Source: Janthinobacterium fluminis (GTDB lineage: Bacteria; Pseudomonadota; Gammaproteobacteria; Burkholderiales; Burkholderiaceae_D). From it: DNA of 64,000 nucleotides. The notes under the pieces were generated by a model. It was not told where the DNA came from and did no database searches. It worked only from the letters and a program-made list of their open reading frames with translations. Positions 26,491 to 34,801 of this stretch are shown here, one piece after another. Position 1 is the stretch's first letter. Each line of letters begins with the position of its first letter. The translations under genes were made by a program, and so were the position numbers. The DNA is taken from contig NZ_JAQQXR010000011.1 of NCBI RefSeq assembly GCF_028595325.1, positions 62,001-126,000 of the forward strand. The letters run 5' to 3'.

Positions 26491-27104
26491 ATGAAAGCGA
26501 CGCCATCCTGTTTGTGGTCGACGACGACGCGGCGATGCGCCGCTCGCTGGCCTATTTGTTCGACTCGGCCGGCTGGCGCGTCGCGGTGTTCGAGTCGGCC
26601 CGCGCCTTCCTCGATGGCTACGACGGCCACGCGCCGGGCTGCCTGCTGCTCGACGTGCGCATGCCGCTGATGAGCGGCCTGGAATTGCAGCCGGCGCTGA
26701 AGGAGCGCGGCATTACCCTGCCGGTGATTTTCCTCAGCGCCCACGGCGACCTGGGCATGGCGGTGCAGGCGATGAAGAACGGCGCCTGCGATTTCCTCGA
26801 AAAACCATGCAAGGATCAGGTGCTGCTGGACGCCGTCACGCGCGCGGTGGCGCGCAGCGTCCGCGAGACGGCCCAGGACGCGCAGGCGCGCGCGGCGCAG
26901 GGCGCGCTGGCCGCGCTGACGGCGCGCGAGCGCGAGGTGGCGCAGGCGCTCGCCAGCGGCAAACCGAACAAGGTGATCGCGCGCGAGCTGGACATCAGCG
27001 AAAAAACCGTCCAGGTGCACCGCCACAACACCATGGCCAAACTGGGCGTGCACTCGGCGGCCGAGGTGGCGCGCCTGCTGATGGCGGGCGGCCAGCTCGA
27101 CTAA
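26487..27104 (+). CDS. ttrR: tetrathionate response regulator TtrR
   Basis: TtrR is a FixJ-type response regulator that activates the tetrathionate reductase operon. The 205-residue protein has a receiver domain with the acidic pair DDDAAMRRSL, phospho-acceptor Asp in LLLDVRMPLMSG (about residue 54), Thr/Ser and Lys in FLSAHGD and FLEKPC, followed by a LuxR-type HTH (LTAREREVAQALASGKPNKV). The ATG overlaps the ttrS stop. It is convergent with ttrA, only 30 bp away, and its stop overlaps the ttrA terminator. Confidence 0.92.
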   Translation: MNESDAILFVVDDDAAMRRSLAYLFDSAGWRVAVFESARAFLDGYDGHAPGCLLLDVRMPLMSGLELQPALKERGITLPVIFLSAHGDLGMAVQAMKNGACDFLEKPCKDQVLLDAVTRAVARSVRETAQDAQARAAQGALAALTAREREVAQALASGKPNKVIARELDISEKTVQVHRHNTMAKLGVHSAAEVARLLMAGGQLD

Positions 27105-27128
27105 AAACGGGCTGCCGGCGCCAGCCCG
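27103..27128 (-). terminator. intrinsic terminator of the ttrBCA operon
   Basis: On the minus strand CGGGCTG-N7-CAGCCCG is followed by TTTTT. The hairpin fills the gap between the convergent ttrA and ttrR stops. Confidence 0.82.
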
Positions 27129-27134
27129 GCTGCC

Positions 27135-30100
27135 TCAAGCCCGCACTATGCGCGCCGGCAAACCCTGGCGCACGGCGCTGCCCGACACCGGATCGACATA
27201 GACGTTGCGGCCGCTGCGGGTCGGGTCGCTCAAGCCCAGGTCGTTGAGGTTGACGCCGGCGGCGATGGCCGCTTCGCCCGGCTGCGTCACGGCGCCGAAG
27301 CGGTGCGCCCGCGCGCCCATTTCGCGGTGGCCGAAACCGTGTTCGACGGCGATGACGCCGCGCTGCACGCCATGCCGCACGATCACCGTCGCCTTGGCCC
27401 GCCCACCCGGCGTTTCCAGGTAGACGCGGTCGCCGTTTTGCACGCCGAAACGGGCCGCGTCGTCCGCGTGCAGCGCCACCGGATTGTCCGGGTGGATGCC
27501 GCGCAGGCGGCGCGCGCCTATGCTGTACGAATTCTGCAGCGGCGATTTATAGCTGATCAGCTGCAGCGGCCAGTCCGCCTCCGGATATTTTCCCCGCACC
27601 GGCGTGCCGTCGGCGAACGCGGCCTCGCGCCACGCCGGCGTGCCGGGAAAACGCTTGCCGCTGACGCTGTTGCGGCTGGCGCCCAGGTTCTCGTTGTACA
27701 CCATCATCGGCTTGGTGTAGCGGTGCGTGGCCCAGTCCGCCGGATACGGCGGCAGCTCCGCCATCGGCGCGGGCGCGGGCGCGGCCGCGGGCGCCGCGCC
27801 GGGCGCCGCCTTGGCGGGCGGCGGCGGCAGGCGCACACCGAACATCTCGCCATAGCTTTGATAGCGGCCGCCGCGCGCCAGCATGAAGGCCACCTTGCGC
27901 CACTCCTCCGGCTTCAGCGCCGCCTCCAGCAGCGGACGGATGCGCGCCACGCCGGACAGCGCGATGTCGTCGTCGCTGGCCTCCGGCACGGCCGTCTTGC
28001 CCTGCCAGGCGATGTTGGCGCCGCCGCGCAGATACCAGTGCTCGGGCCGCTCCAGCGCGCAGGGCACGCCGTCGCTGTCGCTCAGGCCGCCCGGACCGAA
28101 GCCGGGCAGTTGCATGGCCTTGGCCAGCGCGATGAAGAAGGTTTCCATGCCTATCGCCTGGCCGTCCGGCAGCTTGGCCGCCTTCGCTTCGACCACGGGC
28201 CAGCGCGCCGTGCTCATCTTCACCGCGACGCCGCCCCAGGCGCCGGCCCAGCCCCAGCTCTCGTAGAGCAGCGAGTCCGGCACGAGGTAGTCGGCAAAGG
28301 CCGAGCTTTCGTTGATAAAGGGGTCGACGGCGACGATCAGCGGCAGCTTTTTCGGATCGGCCAGGTCGTGCTCGATCTGCGCCCGCAGCCCCGGCACGCC
28401 GTACAGCGGATTGCAGCTCCACAGTATCAGCGCCTTCAGGCCGTAGGGGTAGCCGTTCATCGCGCTGGTCAGCCATTCGGTGGCCAGCGCCGGCGCGTTC
28501 GGATACCACGGCGCCTGCGCCGGGTAGCCCTTGCCCTGCGCCTTCTTGCGCTTGAACTCGGCGCTTTTCTCATAGGCGACGTTGCGCCCGATCGGCGTGC
28601 CGGCCGGCTTGATCTGGCCGGCGAAGCTTTCCAGGTTGTAGCGCGGCCCCGGGCCGGCGTCCTTGAAGCTGCCGCCGTTGATCAGCGTGCCGCCCTTGCG
28701 GTTCAGATTGCCGATCAGGGTGTTCAGCATCACCAGCGAATAGGCGTTGTAGAAGCCGCTGCCGGCCATCATGCCGCCATGCGCGTTGACGGCGGCGCGC
28801 TTGCCGTGGCTGGTCAGCTCGCGCGCCAGTCCGACGATGACGTCGGCCGGCACGCCGCAGGCCGCAGAGTAGTCGGCCAGCGTGTGCCGGCAAGCCTCCT
28901 CGCGCAGCAGCGTCATCGCGCTTTTCAGGCGCAGCGCCTGGCCGCCGACCTGCAGCTCGGCGTCGAAGAACAGCTCGGCCTCGCCCTTGGCCGCCGTGTG
29001 CGCCAGCGCTTGCTGCGTGCCCGCGTCGAACACGACATACGGGTCTTGCTCCTGGTAGCGCTCGTCCTCGGGCAATTCCAGGCCCATGTCGGAAGCGCGC
29101 AGGTAACGGCCGTCGCGCGGGTGGCCCGGCTGGCTGATGACGAGATGGCTAGCGTTGCACCACGCGGCCTCGCCGGCCGCCTCGGCCACCTGCAAATTCG
29201 GCTGCACGAGGAAGCTCCGGTCATAGCGCCGCTCCTCGATGATCCAGCGTATCATCGCCATCGCCAGCGCGCCGTCCGTGCCGGGCTTGATCGGCACCCA
29301 GCGGCTGCGGTCGCCCGAGGCGAGGCTGTCGGCGTTCGTCAACACCGGGTCGACAACGACGTAGTTGAACTGGCGCTGGCCCGAGCGGGCCTTGGCCACC
29401 AGAGTGCCCTGGCGCTTGAACGGATTGCCGGCGTTGCCGGGCGCGGTGCCGACGAAGAGACAGAATTCGACGTTTTCCAAATCCGCTTTCGCGTGCGGCA
29501 TTTTCTTCATGTCGCCGAACATCGCCCCCGAGCCGGAACGGTAGGCGCCGCCGCAGTAACTGCCGTGGTTCACCATGTTCAGGCTGCCGTAGGACTGCTT
29601 GAAAAAGCGGTCGGCGAAGGCCAGCCGGCCGTCGTCGGTGCTGGCCATCAGGCCGACCTGGTTGACGCGCGGCCCCAGTTCCGGCTGCTGCGGATCGATC
29701 GGCGTGTCCAGCTCGCGCAGCGCGCGCAAACCCTGCACCGGCCCTTCGCCGAACAGATTGCCGCCCTCGGTGATTTCCTTCACCAATTGCTCGAAGGCGA
29801 TGGGCTGCCAGCGGCCGCCGCCGCGCGGGCCGACCCGCTTCATCGGCGCCAGCACGCGGAACGGCGACTCCATCTGTTCCAGCACGGCGTTGCCGCGCCC
29901 GCAAGCCGTCGAGCGCCCCGCCAAGCCTTTTTCCTTGAAGCGCGACAGCGCGACGAAGCTGTCGCGCACCGGCGTCTGGTAGGGCAGCGCCGGATCGGCC
30001 GACATCGGGCTGTAGGGGTTGCCGGCGACGCGCAGCACCTTGCCGCTCGGCTTGTCGATGCGCACGCGCACGCCGCAAAACGTCGTGCAACCCATGCACA

Positions 30101-30326
30101 TCGTGTAACTGACTTGCTGCTCGGGGTTCACGCTGAGCTTGCCGCTGGCGGGGTCGACGGAGAATTCCGGCTTCAGGGAATTGCCATGCAATTTATTCTG
30201 CGGCTGGTCCTTGCCGCGCACGTGGTCGAGCATGCGGCCCGCCGTGGTGGAGAAACTGGCGGCGAAGGCCGTCAGGCCGCCGCCCAGCGCGGCGTTGCGC
30301 AAAAAGATGCGACGTTTGTCTTCCAT
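27135..30326 (-). CDS. ttrA: tetrathionate reductase catalytic subunit TtrA
   Basis: TtrA is the molybdopterin-guanine-dinucleotide subunit that reduces tetrathionate to thiosulfate at the periplasmic face. The 1063-residue protein has a Tat-like N-terminus (DKRRIFLRNAALGGG), a 4Fe-4S motif CMGCTTFC with a fourth Cys in STACGRGN, the putative molybdenum-ligand Cys in NHGSYCGGAYRSG, and the C-terminal dinucleotide-binding domain ending near VYVDPVSGSA. An Ala/Pro-rich linker (about residues 830-860, PPPPAKAAPGAAPAAAP) is an insertion I do not associate with characterised TtrA. The motif order matches Salmonella TtrA; related polysulfide or arsenate reductases are less likely given ttrS/ttrR next door. 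Confidence 0.9.
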   Translation of the reverse strand: MEDKRRIFLRNAALGGGLTAFAASFSTTAGRMLDHVRGKDQPQNKLHGNSLKPEFSVDPASGKLSVNPEQQVSYTMCMGCTTFCGVRVRIDKPSGKVLRVAGNPYSPMSADPALPYQTPVRDSFVALSRFKEKGLAGRSTACGRGNAVLEQMESPFRVLAPMKRVGPRGGGRWQPIAFEQLVKEITEGGNLFGEGPVQGLRALRELDTPIDPQQPELGPRVNQVGLMASTDDGRLAFADRFFKQSYGSLNMVNHGSYCGGAYRSGSGAMFGDMKKMPHAKADLENVEFCLFVGTAPGNAGNPFKRQGTLVAKARSGQRQFNYVVVDPVLTNADSLASGDRSRWVPIKPGTDGALAMAMIRWIIEERRYDRSFLVQPNLQVAEAAGEAAWCNASHLVISQPGHPRDGRYLRASDMGLELPEDERYQEQDPYVVFDAGTQQALAHTAAKGEAELFFDAELQVGGQALRLKSAMTLLREEACRHTLADYSAACGVPADVIVGLARELTSHGKRAAVNAHGGMMAGSGFYNAYSLVMLNTLIGNLNRKGGTLINGGSFKDAGPGPRYNLESFAGQIKPAGTPIGRNVAYEKSAEFKRKKAQGKGYPAQAPWYPNAPALATEWLTSAMNGYPYGLKALILWSCNPLYGVPGLRAQIEHDLADPKKLPLIVAVDPFINESSAFADYLVPDSLLYESWGWAGAWGGVAVKMSTARWPVVEAKAAKLPDGQAIGMETFFIALAKAMQLPGFGPGGLSDSDGVPCALERPEHWYLRGGANIAWQGKTAVPEASDDDIALSGVARIRPLLEAALKPEEWRKVAFMLARGGRYQSYGEMFGVRLPPPPAKAAPGAAPAAAPAPAPMAELPPYPADWATHRYTKPMMVYNENLGASRNSVSGKRFPGTPAWREAAFADGTPVRGKYPEADWPLQLISYKSPLQNSYSIGARRLRGIHPDNPVALHADDAARFGVQNGDRVYLETPGGRAKATVIVRHGVQRGVIAVEHGFGHREMGARAHRFGAVTQPGEAAIAAGVNLNDLGLSDPTRSGRNVYVDPVSGSAVRQGLPARIVRA

Positions 30327-30335
30327 GACTCTCTC

Positions 30336-31463
30336 CTATTGAATCGCCGGCGCGCCTGCGGCGCCAGCCTTGCCAGATCGGGGGAACGCGGCGGCGCCGG
30401 CCCAGGGCAGCCATTCCAGCATCAGTATCAGCAGCACGGTCCACAAGCCCAGCGTGCCGACGATGCCAAGCAAGCCGTCGCTGCCCAGCGGCAGGTGGTA
30501 GTCGTACAGGCCGGCGCCGGTCTTGGGAATGGCCTGGCCGCCGATGAAGATGGTCCAGCGCATCATCCAGGCGCTGTGCAGGGCGATCACGCCGTTGAGC
30601 AATCCGCTGGAGGCGGGCCGCCACACGGCCAGCGCCATCGGCACGACGGTGGCCAGCACGGCCCAGACGGCGCTCAACTGCCAGGCCGGCAGACCGGCCA
30701 CCTGGTTGAAGGCGGCGCTGTGCACGGGACTCAGGCCGGACAGGCTGGCGAACAGCCAGCCGCCGCCGAGGATCAGCACGAAGGCCAGCGCCAGCGCCAG
30801 CACGCGGTTCAGCACGACTTCAAGCTGGCGGTCGCGGCCGCCGAGGAAGTGGTTGAACAGCAGCGCCAGGCCGATGGCGCCGGTGCCGGCCGTCGCCACG
30901 AACTGGGCCGGCAGGAAGGGTGTGTGCCACAGCGGACGGGCGCGCACGACGGCCACTTCCATGCCCGTATACAGGGCCAGCAGCAGGGCACCGGCCAGGG
31001 TCGCCAGCGCGGCACCGTTGAGCGCCCAGCGCGGCGCCTGACCGCCCCGCCCCGCCAGACGATACCAGCGCGCACCGCGCCGGCCGGCCGCGCCCCAGGC
31101 GGCCAGGTCGGCGCGCAGCGCCAGCCAGGCGTACAGCATCAGGCTGCCCAGGTAGAGCGGGATGAAAAACGATCCCCAGGCCATCCAGGACTGCGGCTGG
31201 AAGTGCAGGTAGAAGTGGTAGAAGCGGCCGGGGCCGTGCAAGTCGGCCAGCAGCGCGACCGGCGCCGCCACGCCGCAGGCCAGCGCGGCCAGCAGCGACA
31301 GGCGGCCAAGGGCCTCGAACTGTTGGCGGCGGAAGACGAAATACGGCAACGTCAGCATGAAGCTGGCGTAACTCAATCCGATCAAGAAAAAATACTGCAC
31401 CGCCCACGGCAGCCAGGACGCTTCACGCGTGACGTTGAGCACTTCGGTGATGTGGCTGTCCAT
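30336..31463 (-). CDS. ttrC: tetrathionate reductase membrane subunit TtrC (NrfD/PsrC family)
   Basis: TtrC is the NrfD-like integral membrane subunit that oxidises quinol and passes electrons to TtrB. The 375-residue protein is almost entirely hydrophobic helices (about nine), with short charged loops, beginning after ASWLPWAVQYFFLIGLSYAS. No haem motif is expected in this family. It lies three bases after ttrB and nine before ttrA, so ttrB-ttrC-ttrA form one transcript. Confidence 0.9.
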   Translation of the reverse strand: MDSHITEVLNVTREASWLPWAVQYFFLIGLSYASFMLTLPYFVFRRQQFEALGRLSLLAALACGVAAPVALLADLHGPGRFYHFYLHFQPQSWMAWGSFFIPLYLGSLMLYAWLALRADLAAWGAAGRRGARWYRLAGRGGQAPRWALNGAALATLAGALLLALYTGMEVAVVRARPLWHTPFLPAQFVATAGTGAIGLALLFNHFLGGRDRQLEVVLNRVLALALAFVLILGGGWLFASLSGLSPVHSAAFNQVAGLPAWQLSAVWAVLATVVPMALAVWRPASSGLLNGVIALHSAWMMRWTIFIGGQAIPKTGAGLYDYHLPLGSDGLLGIVGTLGLWTVLLILMLEWLPWAGAAAFPRSGKAGAAGAPAIQ

Positions 31464-31466
31464 GAT

Positions 31467-32174
31467 TTACGCTCCGTGTTTGCTCGGTTGCCACAGCGTC
31501 GCCTCGCCTTCGACGCGCCCCTCGAAACGCTCGTCGAGGCCCAGGTAAAACACATGCGGCTGGGTGTCCATTTCCGGTTTCAGCACCTTCACCTCATTGG
31601 CGTCGAGCAGGCGCCGCACTTCGCTGTGCGGGTCGTTCAGGTCGCCGAAGATGCGCGCGCCGCCAACGCAGGTTTCGACGCAGGCCGGCAGCAGGCCGAC
31701 GTCGACGCGGTGGGCGCAGAAGGTGCATTTGTCGGCCTTGCCGGTGTCGTGGTTGATGAAGCGGGCGTCGTAGGGGCAGGCTTGCACGCAGTAGGCACAG
31801 CCGACGCAGCGGTCGCCGTCGACGACGACGACGCCATCCTTGCGCTGGAAGGTCGCGCCGACCGGGCAGACAGGAACGCAGGGCGGTTTTTCGCAGTGGT
31901 TGCACAGGCGCGGCAGCGTGTAGGTGCCGCAGCGATTGCCTTCGCGCACCTCGTAGGTCGACACGATGGTGCGAAAGCTATTTTCCGGGACGGCGTTTTC
32001 CATGATGCAGGAGACGGTGCAGGCTTGGCAGCCTATGCATTTGCGCACGTCGACCACCATCGCCCAGCGCGTTGCGCCTTGCCCGGTGGCGCCGATCGCC
32101 GGCGTGGGCGCCAGCGCCGCGCCGACGCTGATGGCCGGCAGGGCGCGCAGGAATTTGCGGCGGGATTCAATCAC
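31467..32174 (-). CDS. ttrB: tetrathionate reductase iron-sulfur subunit TtrB
   Basis: TtrB carries four 4Fe-4S clusters that link TtrC to TtrA. Cysteine groups are visible as CIGCQACTVSC, CNHCEKPPCVPVCP, CVGCAYCVQACP and CTFCAHRVDVG...CVETC. The N-terminus VIESRRKFLRALPAIS is a Tat signal, so the protein is exported folded, probably with TtrA. I chose the GTG at 32174 because AGGAGG lies just upstream and the Tat signal starts there; a longer frame to 32336 covers the AT-rich promoter region and is unlikely to be coding. Product length is 235 residues. Confidence 0.92.
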   Translation of the reverse strand: MIESRRKFLRALPAISVGAALAPTPAIGATGQGATRWAMVVDVRKCIGCQACTVSCIMENAVPENSFRTIVSTYEVREGNRCGTYTLPRLCNHCEKPPCVPVCPVGATFQRKDGVVVVDGDRCVGCAYCVQACPYDARFINHDTGKADKCTFCAHRVDVGLLPACVETCVGGARIFGDLNDPHSEVRRLLDANEVKVLKPEMDTQPHVFYLGLDERFEGRVEGEATLWQPSKHGA

Positions 32175-32316
32175 ATGACCTCCTTTGCTATACACGACAG
32201 CCTTATTGAAGGCTACATAATAGAAAGAAAGTTTCCCTGCGGATATTGGGTGTTTATGGCGCGGCCTACATGAAGTTGCCAATTTACATCTATTTTGAAA
32301 TATGCTAGGGCGGCGC
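32175..32316 (-). promoter_or_regulatory. ttrBCA upstream region
   Basis: This AT-rich 142-bp gap holds the presumed TtrR-dependent promoter. On the minus strand there is a TATTAT hexamer (32217-32222) without a recognisable -35, as is common for activated promoters, and an inverted repeat AGCCTT-N4-AAGGCT (32199-32214) close to the start. I see no clear FNR box (TTGAT-N4-ATCAA). Confidence 0.4.
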
Positions 32317-33435
32317 CTAATGAACCAGTTTGGCAATGGCGAAGGCGATACCGCTCAGGGTGACGCTTAAGGTGACGGCGGTGGCGATGAACCATTTGAT
32401 GATGCGCACCTCCATGGCCCCCATCTCCGCCCGGACGGCGCCGAAACCGGCGGCCGTCTCTGTGCGCACGGCGCCCAAACCGGCAACCATTTCTGTCCGA
32501 ACGGCACCAAATTCCCTCGCCATTTCGGTTCGGACTCCCCCCAGGCCGGCGGCCATCTCAGCCCGCACGGCGCCCAGGCCGGTAAACATCTCTGTCCGCA
32601 CAGCGCCAATACTGTTAGCCATCTCTGCCCGCATAGCGCCCATGCCGTCGGCCATTTCTGTCCGCATAGCGCCAATGCCGTCGGCCATCTCTGCCCGCAC
32701 TGCACCAAATCCGCTGGCCATCTCTGCCCGCACTGCGCCGATGCCATCAGCCATCTCTGTCCGCACTGCGCCAAATCCACTGACCATCTCTGCCCGCACA
32801 GCGCCAATGCCGTCAGCCATCTCCTTCCGCACTGCGCCAAATCCGCTGGCCATCTCTGTCCGCACGGCGCCGATGCCGTCAGCCATCTCTGTCCGCACTG
32901 CGCCAAATCCGCTGACCATCTCTGTCCGCACAGCGCCAATGCCGTCGGCCATCTCTGTCCGCACTGCGCCAAATCCGCTGGCCATCTCTGCCCGCACGGC
33001 GCCGATGCCATCAGCCATCTCTGTCCGCACTGCGCCAAATCCGCTGGCCATCTCTGTCCGCACAGCGCCAATGCCGTCGGCCATCTCTGTCCGCACTGCG
33101 CCAAATCCGCTGGCCATCTCTGTCCGCACTGCGCCAAATCCGCTGGACATCTCTGTCCGCACTGCACCCAATTCAGTCCCTACGGCGGCAAACTGAATGT
33201 CCATATCGACCCGCAGCGCACCTACACTTTGGGCCAGCTCGGCTTTCGTCACGTAGTTCGAGCACATGACCGCCACATCGGATTTCACGGTGGCCAGATC
33301 CGATTTCAAGTTGCCGACGTCGGCCTTTATTTCGCCGACATTCGCCTTCAACACCGCCATATCGGACGTCAACACGGCGACGTCCGTCTTCACGGAAGCC
33401 ATGTCCTTGGCAAGCGCTGTCGTCTGTTCATCCAT
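32317..33435 (-). CDS. tail-anchored hendecad-repeat coiled-coil protein
   Basis: I do not recognise a characterised homologue. From the ATG at 33435 the 372-residue product has three parts. Residues about 11-57 form heptad repeats (pattern DMAVLKA, DVGNLKS). Residues 90-331 are 22 consecutive 11-residue repeats of the type GAVRTEMASGF / GAVRTEMADGI with hydrophobic residues at positions 3, 7 and 11, a hendecad coiled coil, plus one partial unit. Residues about 345-372 (IIKWFIATAVTLSVTLSGIA...) are a single C-terminal membrane helix. The layout resembles tail-anchored coiled-coil families such as Borrelia Bdr or DUF1640, but function is unknown. An in-frame ATG at 33513 would add 26 residues; neither start has a clear Shine-Dalgarno. 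It lies between ttrB and dgt. Confidence 0.85.
   Translation of the reverse strand: MDEQTTALAKDMASVKTDVAVLTSDMAVLKANVGEIKADVGNLKSDLATVKSDVAVMCSNYVTKAELAQSVGALRVDMDIQFAAVGTELGAVRTEMSSGFGAVRTEMASGFGAVRTEMADGIGAVRTEMASGFGAVRTEMADGIGAVRAEMASGFGAVRTEMADGIGAVRTEMVSGFGAVRTEMADGIGAVRTEMASGFGAVRKEMADGIGAVRAEMVSGFGAVRTEMADGIGAVRAEMASGFGAVRAEMADGIGAMRTEMADGMGAMRAEMANSIGAVRTEMFTGLGAVRAEMAAGLGGVRTEMAREFGAVRTEMVAGLGAVRTETAAGFGAVRAEMGAMEVRIIKWFIATAVTLSVTLSGIAFAIAKLVH
32443..33168. repeat. 33-bp coding tandem repeat array (22 units, with 66-bp higher-order units)
   Basis: The DNA encodes the hendecads above. Units 2-15 (32674-33135) alternate strictly between the ASGF/VSGF and ADGI types, making seven 66-bp dimers that differ by few bases. 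Units 16-22, nearer the membrane anchor, have diverged. Confidence 0.95.
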
Positions 33436-33663
33436 ATTTTCATACTCGTCGTCGGTCCGCCCATTGTCAAGCTGAGCGCGCAACGACAAGCTTGGTCCTT
33501 GAGATGTGCGCATGGCGGCAAGGAAATGAATGATGGGGGGCGGGCTGCGCCGCCGACGTCTGATTGTCGCGGGCGCCGCGGCGCGCGGCCTTATGCGTGG
33601 GCAAAGCCGGGCGCGCTTCTACCCGCGCCAGCGCGCCGCGTTGACGGGAATCAAACGCCGCCG

Positions 33664-34800
33664 CTACAGCTCGTCGATGGCGAACAGGCGGCGGTGTTCG
33701 CGGATCGCGTAGCGGTCCGTCATGCCGGCGATGTAGTCGGCAATCTGGCGCGCCTGCCGGTCCGGCGCGCCGGCGGCGGCCTGGTAGTCGGGCGGCAGCA
33801 GCACCGGCTCGGCCTGGAAGGCGTCGAACAATTCGCGCACGATGCGGCTGGCCTTCACGCGCATCCGGTTCACCTGGTAATGGCGGTACAGATTGGCGTA
33901 CAGGAAGCGCTTGAGCGCCGTCGCGTCGGCCCGCATCGCATCGGAAAAGCGGATCAGCGGCGGCGCGGCGCGGACGTCGTCGATGTGCTTTGGCGCGGCG
34001 GCGAGGATGCGCTCGGTGGACGTGGCGACCAGGTCGGCCGCCAGCGCGCCGATGATGCGGCGCAGCGTTTCATGGACGGCGCGCCGGCCCGCCAGGCCGG
34101 GGAAGGCGGCATCGACGGCGCGGCGGTGGCGCGCGAACAGTTCGACCTGCTCCAGTTGCGCCATGGTGATCAGGCCCGAGCGCAGGCCGTCGTCGATGTC
34201 GTGGTTGTTGTAGGCGATTTCGTCGGCCAGATTGGTCAGTTGCGCCTCCAGCGAAGGCTGGGTGCGCTCGATGAAGCGCTGGCCCAGCGGCCCCAATTGC
34301 TGGGCGTTCGCCAGCGAGCAGTGCTTGAGGATGCCCTCGCGCGTCTCGAACATCAGGTTCAGGCCGTCGAAGGCGCCGTAGTGCTGCTCCAGCTCGTCGA
34401 CCACGCGCAGACTTTGCAGATTGTGCTCGAAGCCGCCGTGCTCGCGCATGCAGTCGTTCAGCACGTCCTGGCCGACGTGGCCGAAGGGCGTGTGGCCGAG
34501 GTCGTGCGCCAGCGCGATCGCCTCGACCAGGTCTTCGTTCAGGCGCAGGCTGCGCGCCAGCGAGCGGCCGATCTGCGCCACCTCAAGGCTGTGCGTCAGG
34601 CGCGTGCGGAACAGGTCGCCTTCGTGGTTGAGGAAGACCTGGGTCTTGTATTCGAGGCGGCGGAAGGCCGTCGAGTGGATGATGCGGTCGCGGTCGCGCT
34701 GGAACTGGCTGCGCGAGGCCGGCGGGGCCTCGGCGACGCGACGCCCCCGCCCTTGCGCCGAGTGGGCGGCATACGGAGCGAGGAAGTCGGTTTCCGGCAT
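33664..34800 (-). CDS. dgt: deoxyguanosinetriphosphate triphosphohydrolase
   Basis: Dgt-type enzymes hydrolyse dNTPs to deoxynucleoside and triphosphate. The 378-residue protein has the N-terminal [22 protein letters not shown] signature and the HD metal site: His in [16 protein letters not shown], His-Asp in [16 protein letters not shown] and Asp in [15 protein letters not shown]. It matches the type-2 dGTPase-like subfamily of betaproteobacteria. It starts one base after the aroKB stop, consistent with a pil-aro-dgt transcript. Confidence 0.94.
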   Translation of the reverse strand: MPETDFLAPYAAHSAQGRGRRVAEAPPASRSQFQRDRDRIIHSTAFRRLEYKTQVFLNHEGDLFRTRLTHSLEVAQIGRSLARSLRLNEDLVEAIALAHDLGHTPFGHVGQDVLNDCMREHGGFEHNLQSLRVVDELEQHYGAFDGLNLMFETREGILKHCSLANAQQLGPLGQRFIERTQPSLEAQLTNLADEIAYNNHDIDDGLRSGLITMAQLEQVELFARHRRAVDAAFPGLAGRRAVHETLRRIIGALAADLVATSTERILAAAPKHIDDVRAAPPLIRFSDAMRADATALKRFLYANLYRHYQVNRMRVKASRIVRELFDAFQAEPVLLPPDYQAAAGAPDRQARQIADYIAGMTDRYAIREHRRLFAIDEL

Positions 34801-34801
34801 G

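Noticed and set aside
27303..32273. A 1656-codon plus-strand open frame over the ttr operon
   Set aside because: It is antisense to ttrA, ttrC and ttrB, whose motifs are intact. The translation is low-complexity (Arg, His, Gln, Ala-rich), typical of the reverse strand of GC-rich genes.
32443..33168. Resemblance to a CRISPR array because of regular ~33-bp repeats
   Set aside because: There are no unique spacers between the units, the period is a multiple of three, and the units are coding.
32330..33196. Repetitive open frames on other frames of the hendecad array
   Set aside because: A 33-bp repeat without stops keeps other frames open as well. Only the minus-strand frame chosen has a coiled-coil pattern and a membrane anchor at its end.
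33439..33470. TTGACA and TATGAA hexamers as a promoter for the coiled-coil gene
   Set aside because: The spacer is 20 bp and the -10 would lie only a few bases before the chosen ATG, so it does not fit a sigma70 promoter for that start.
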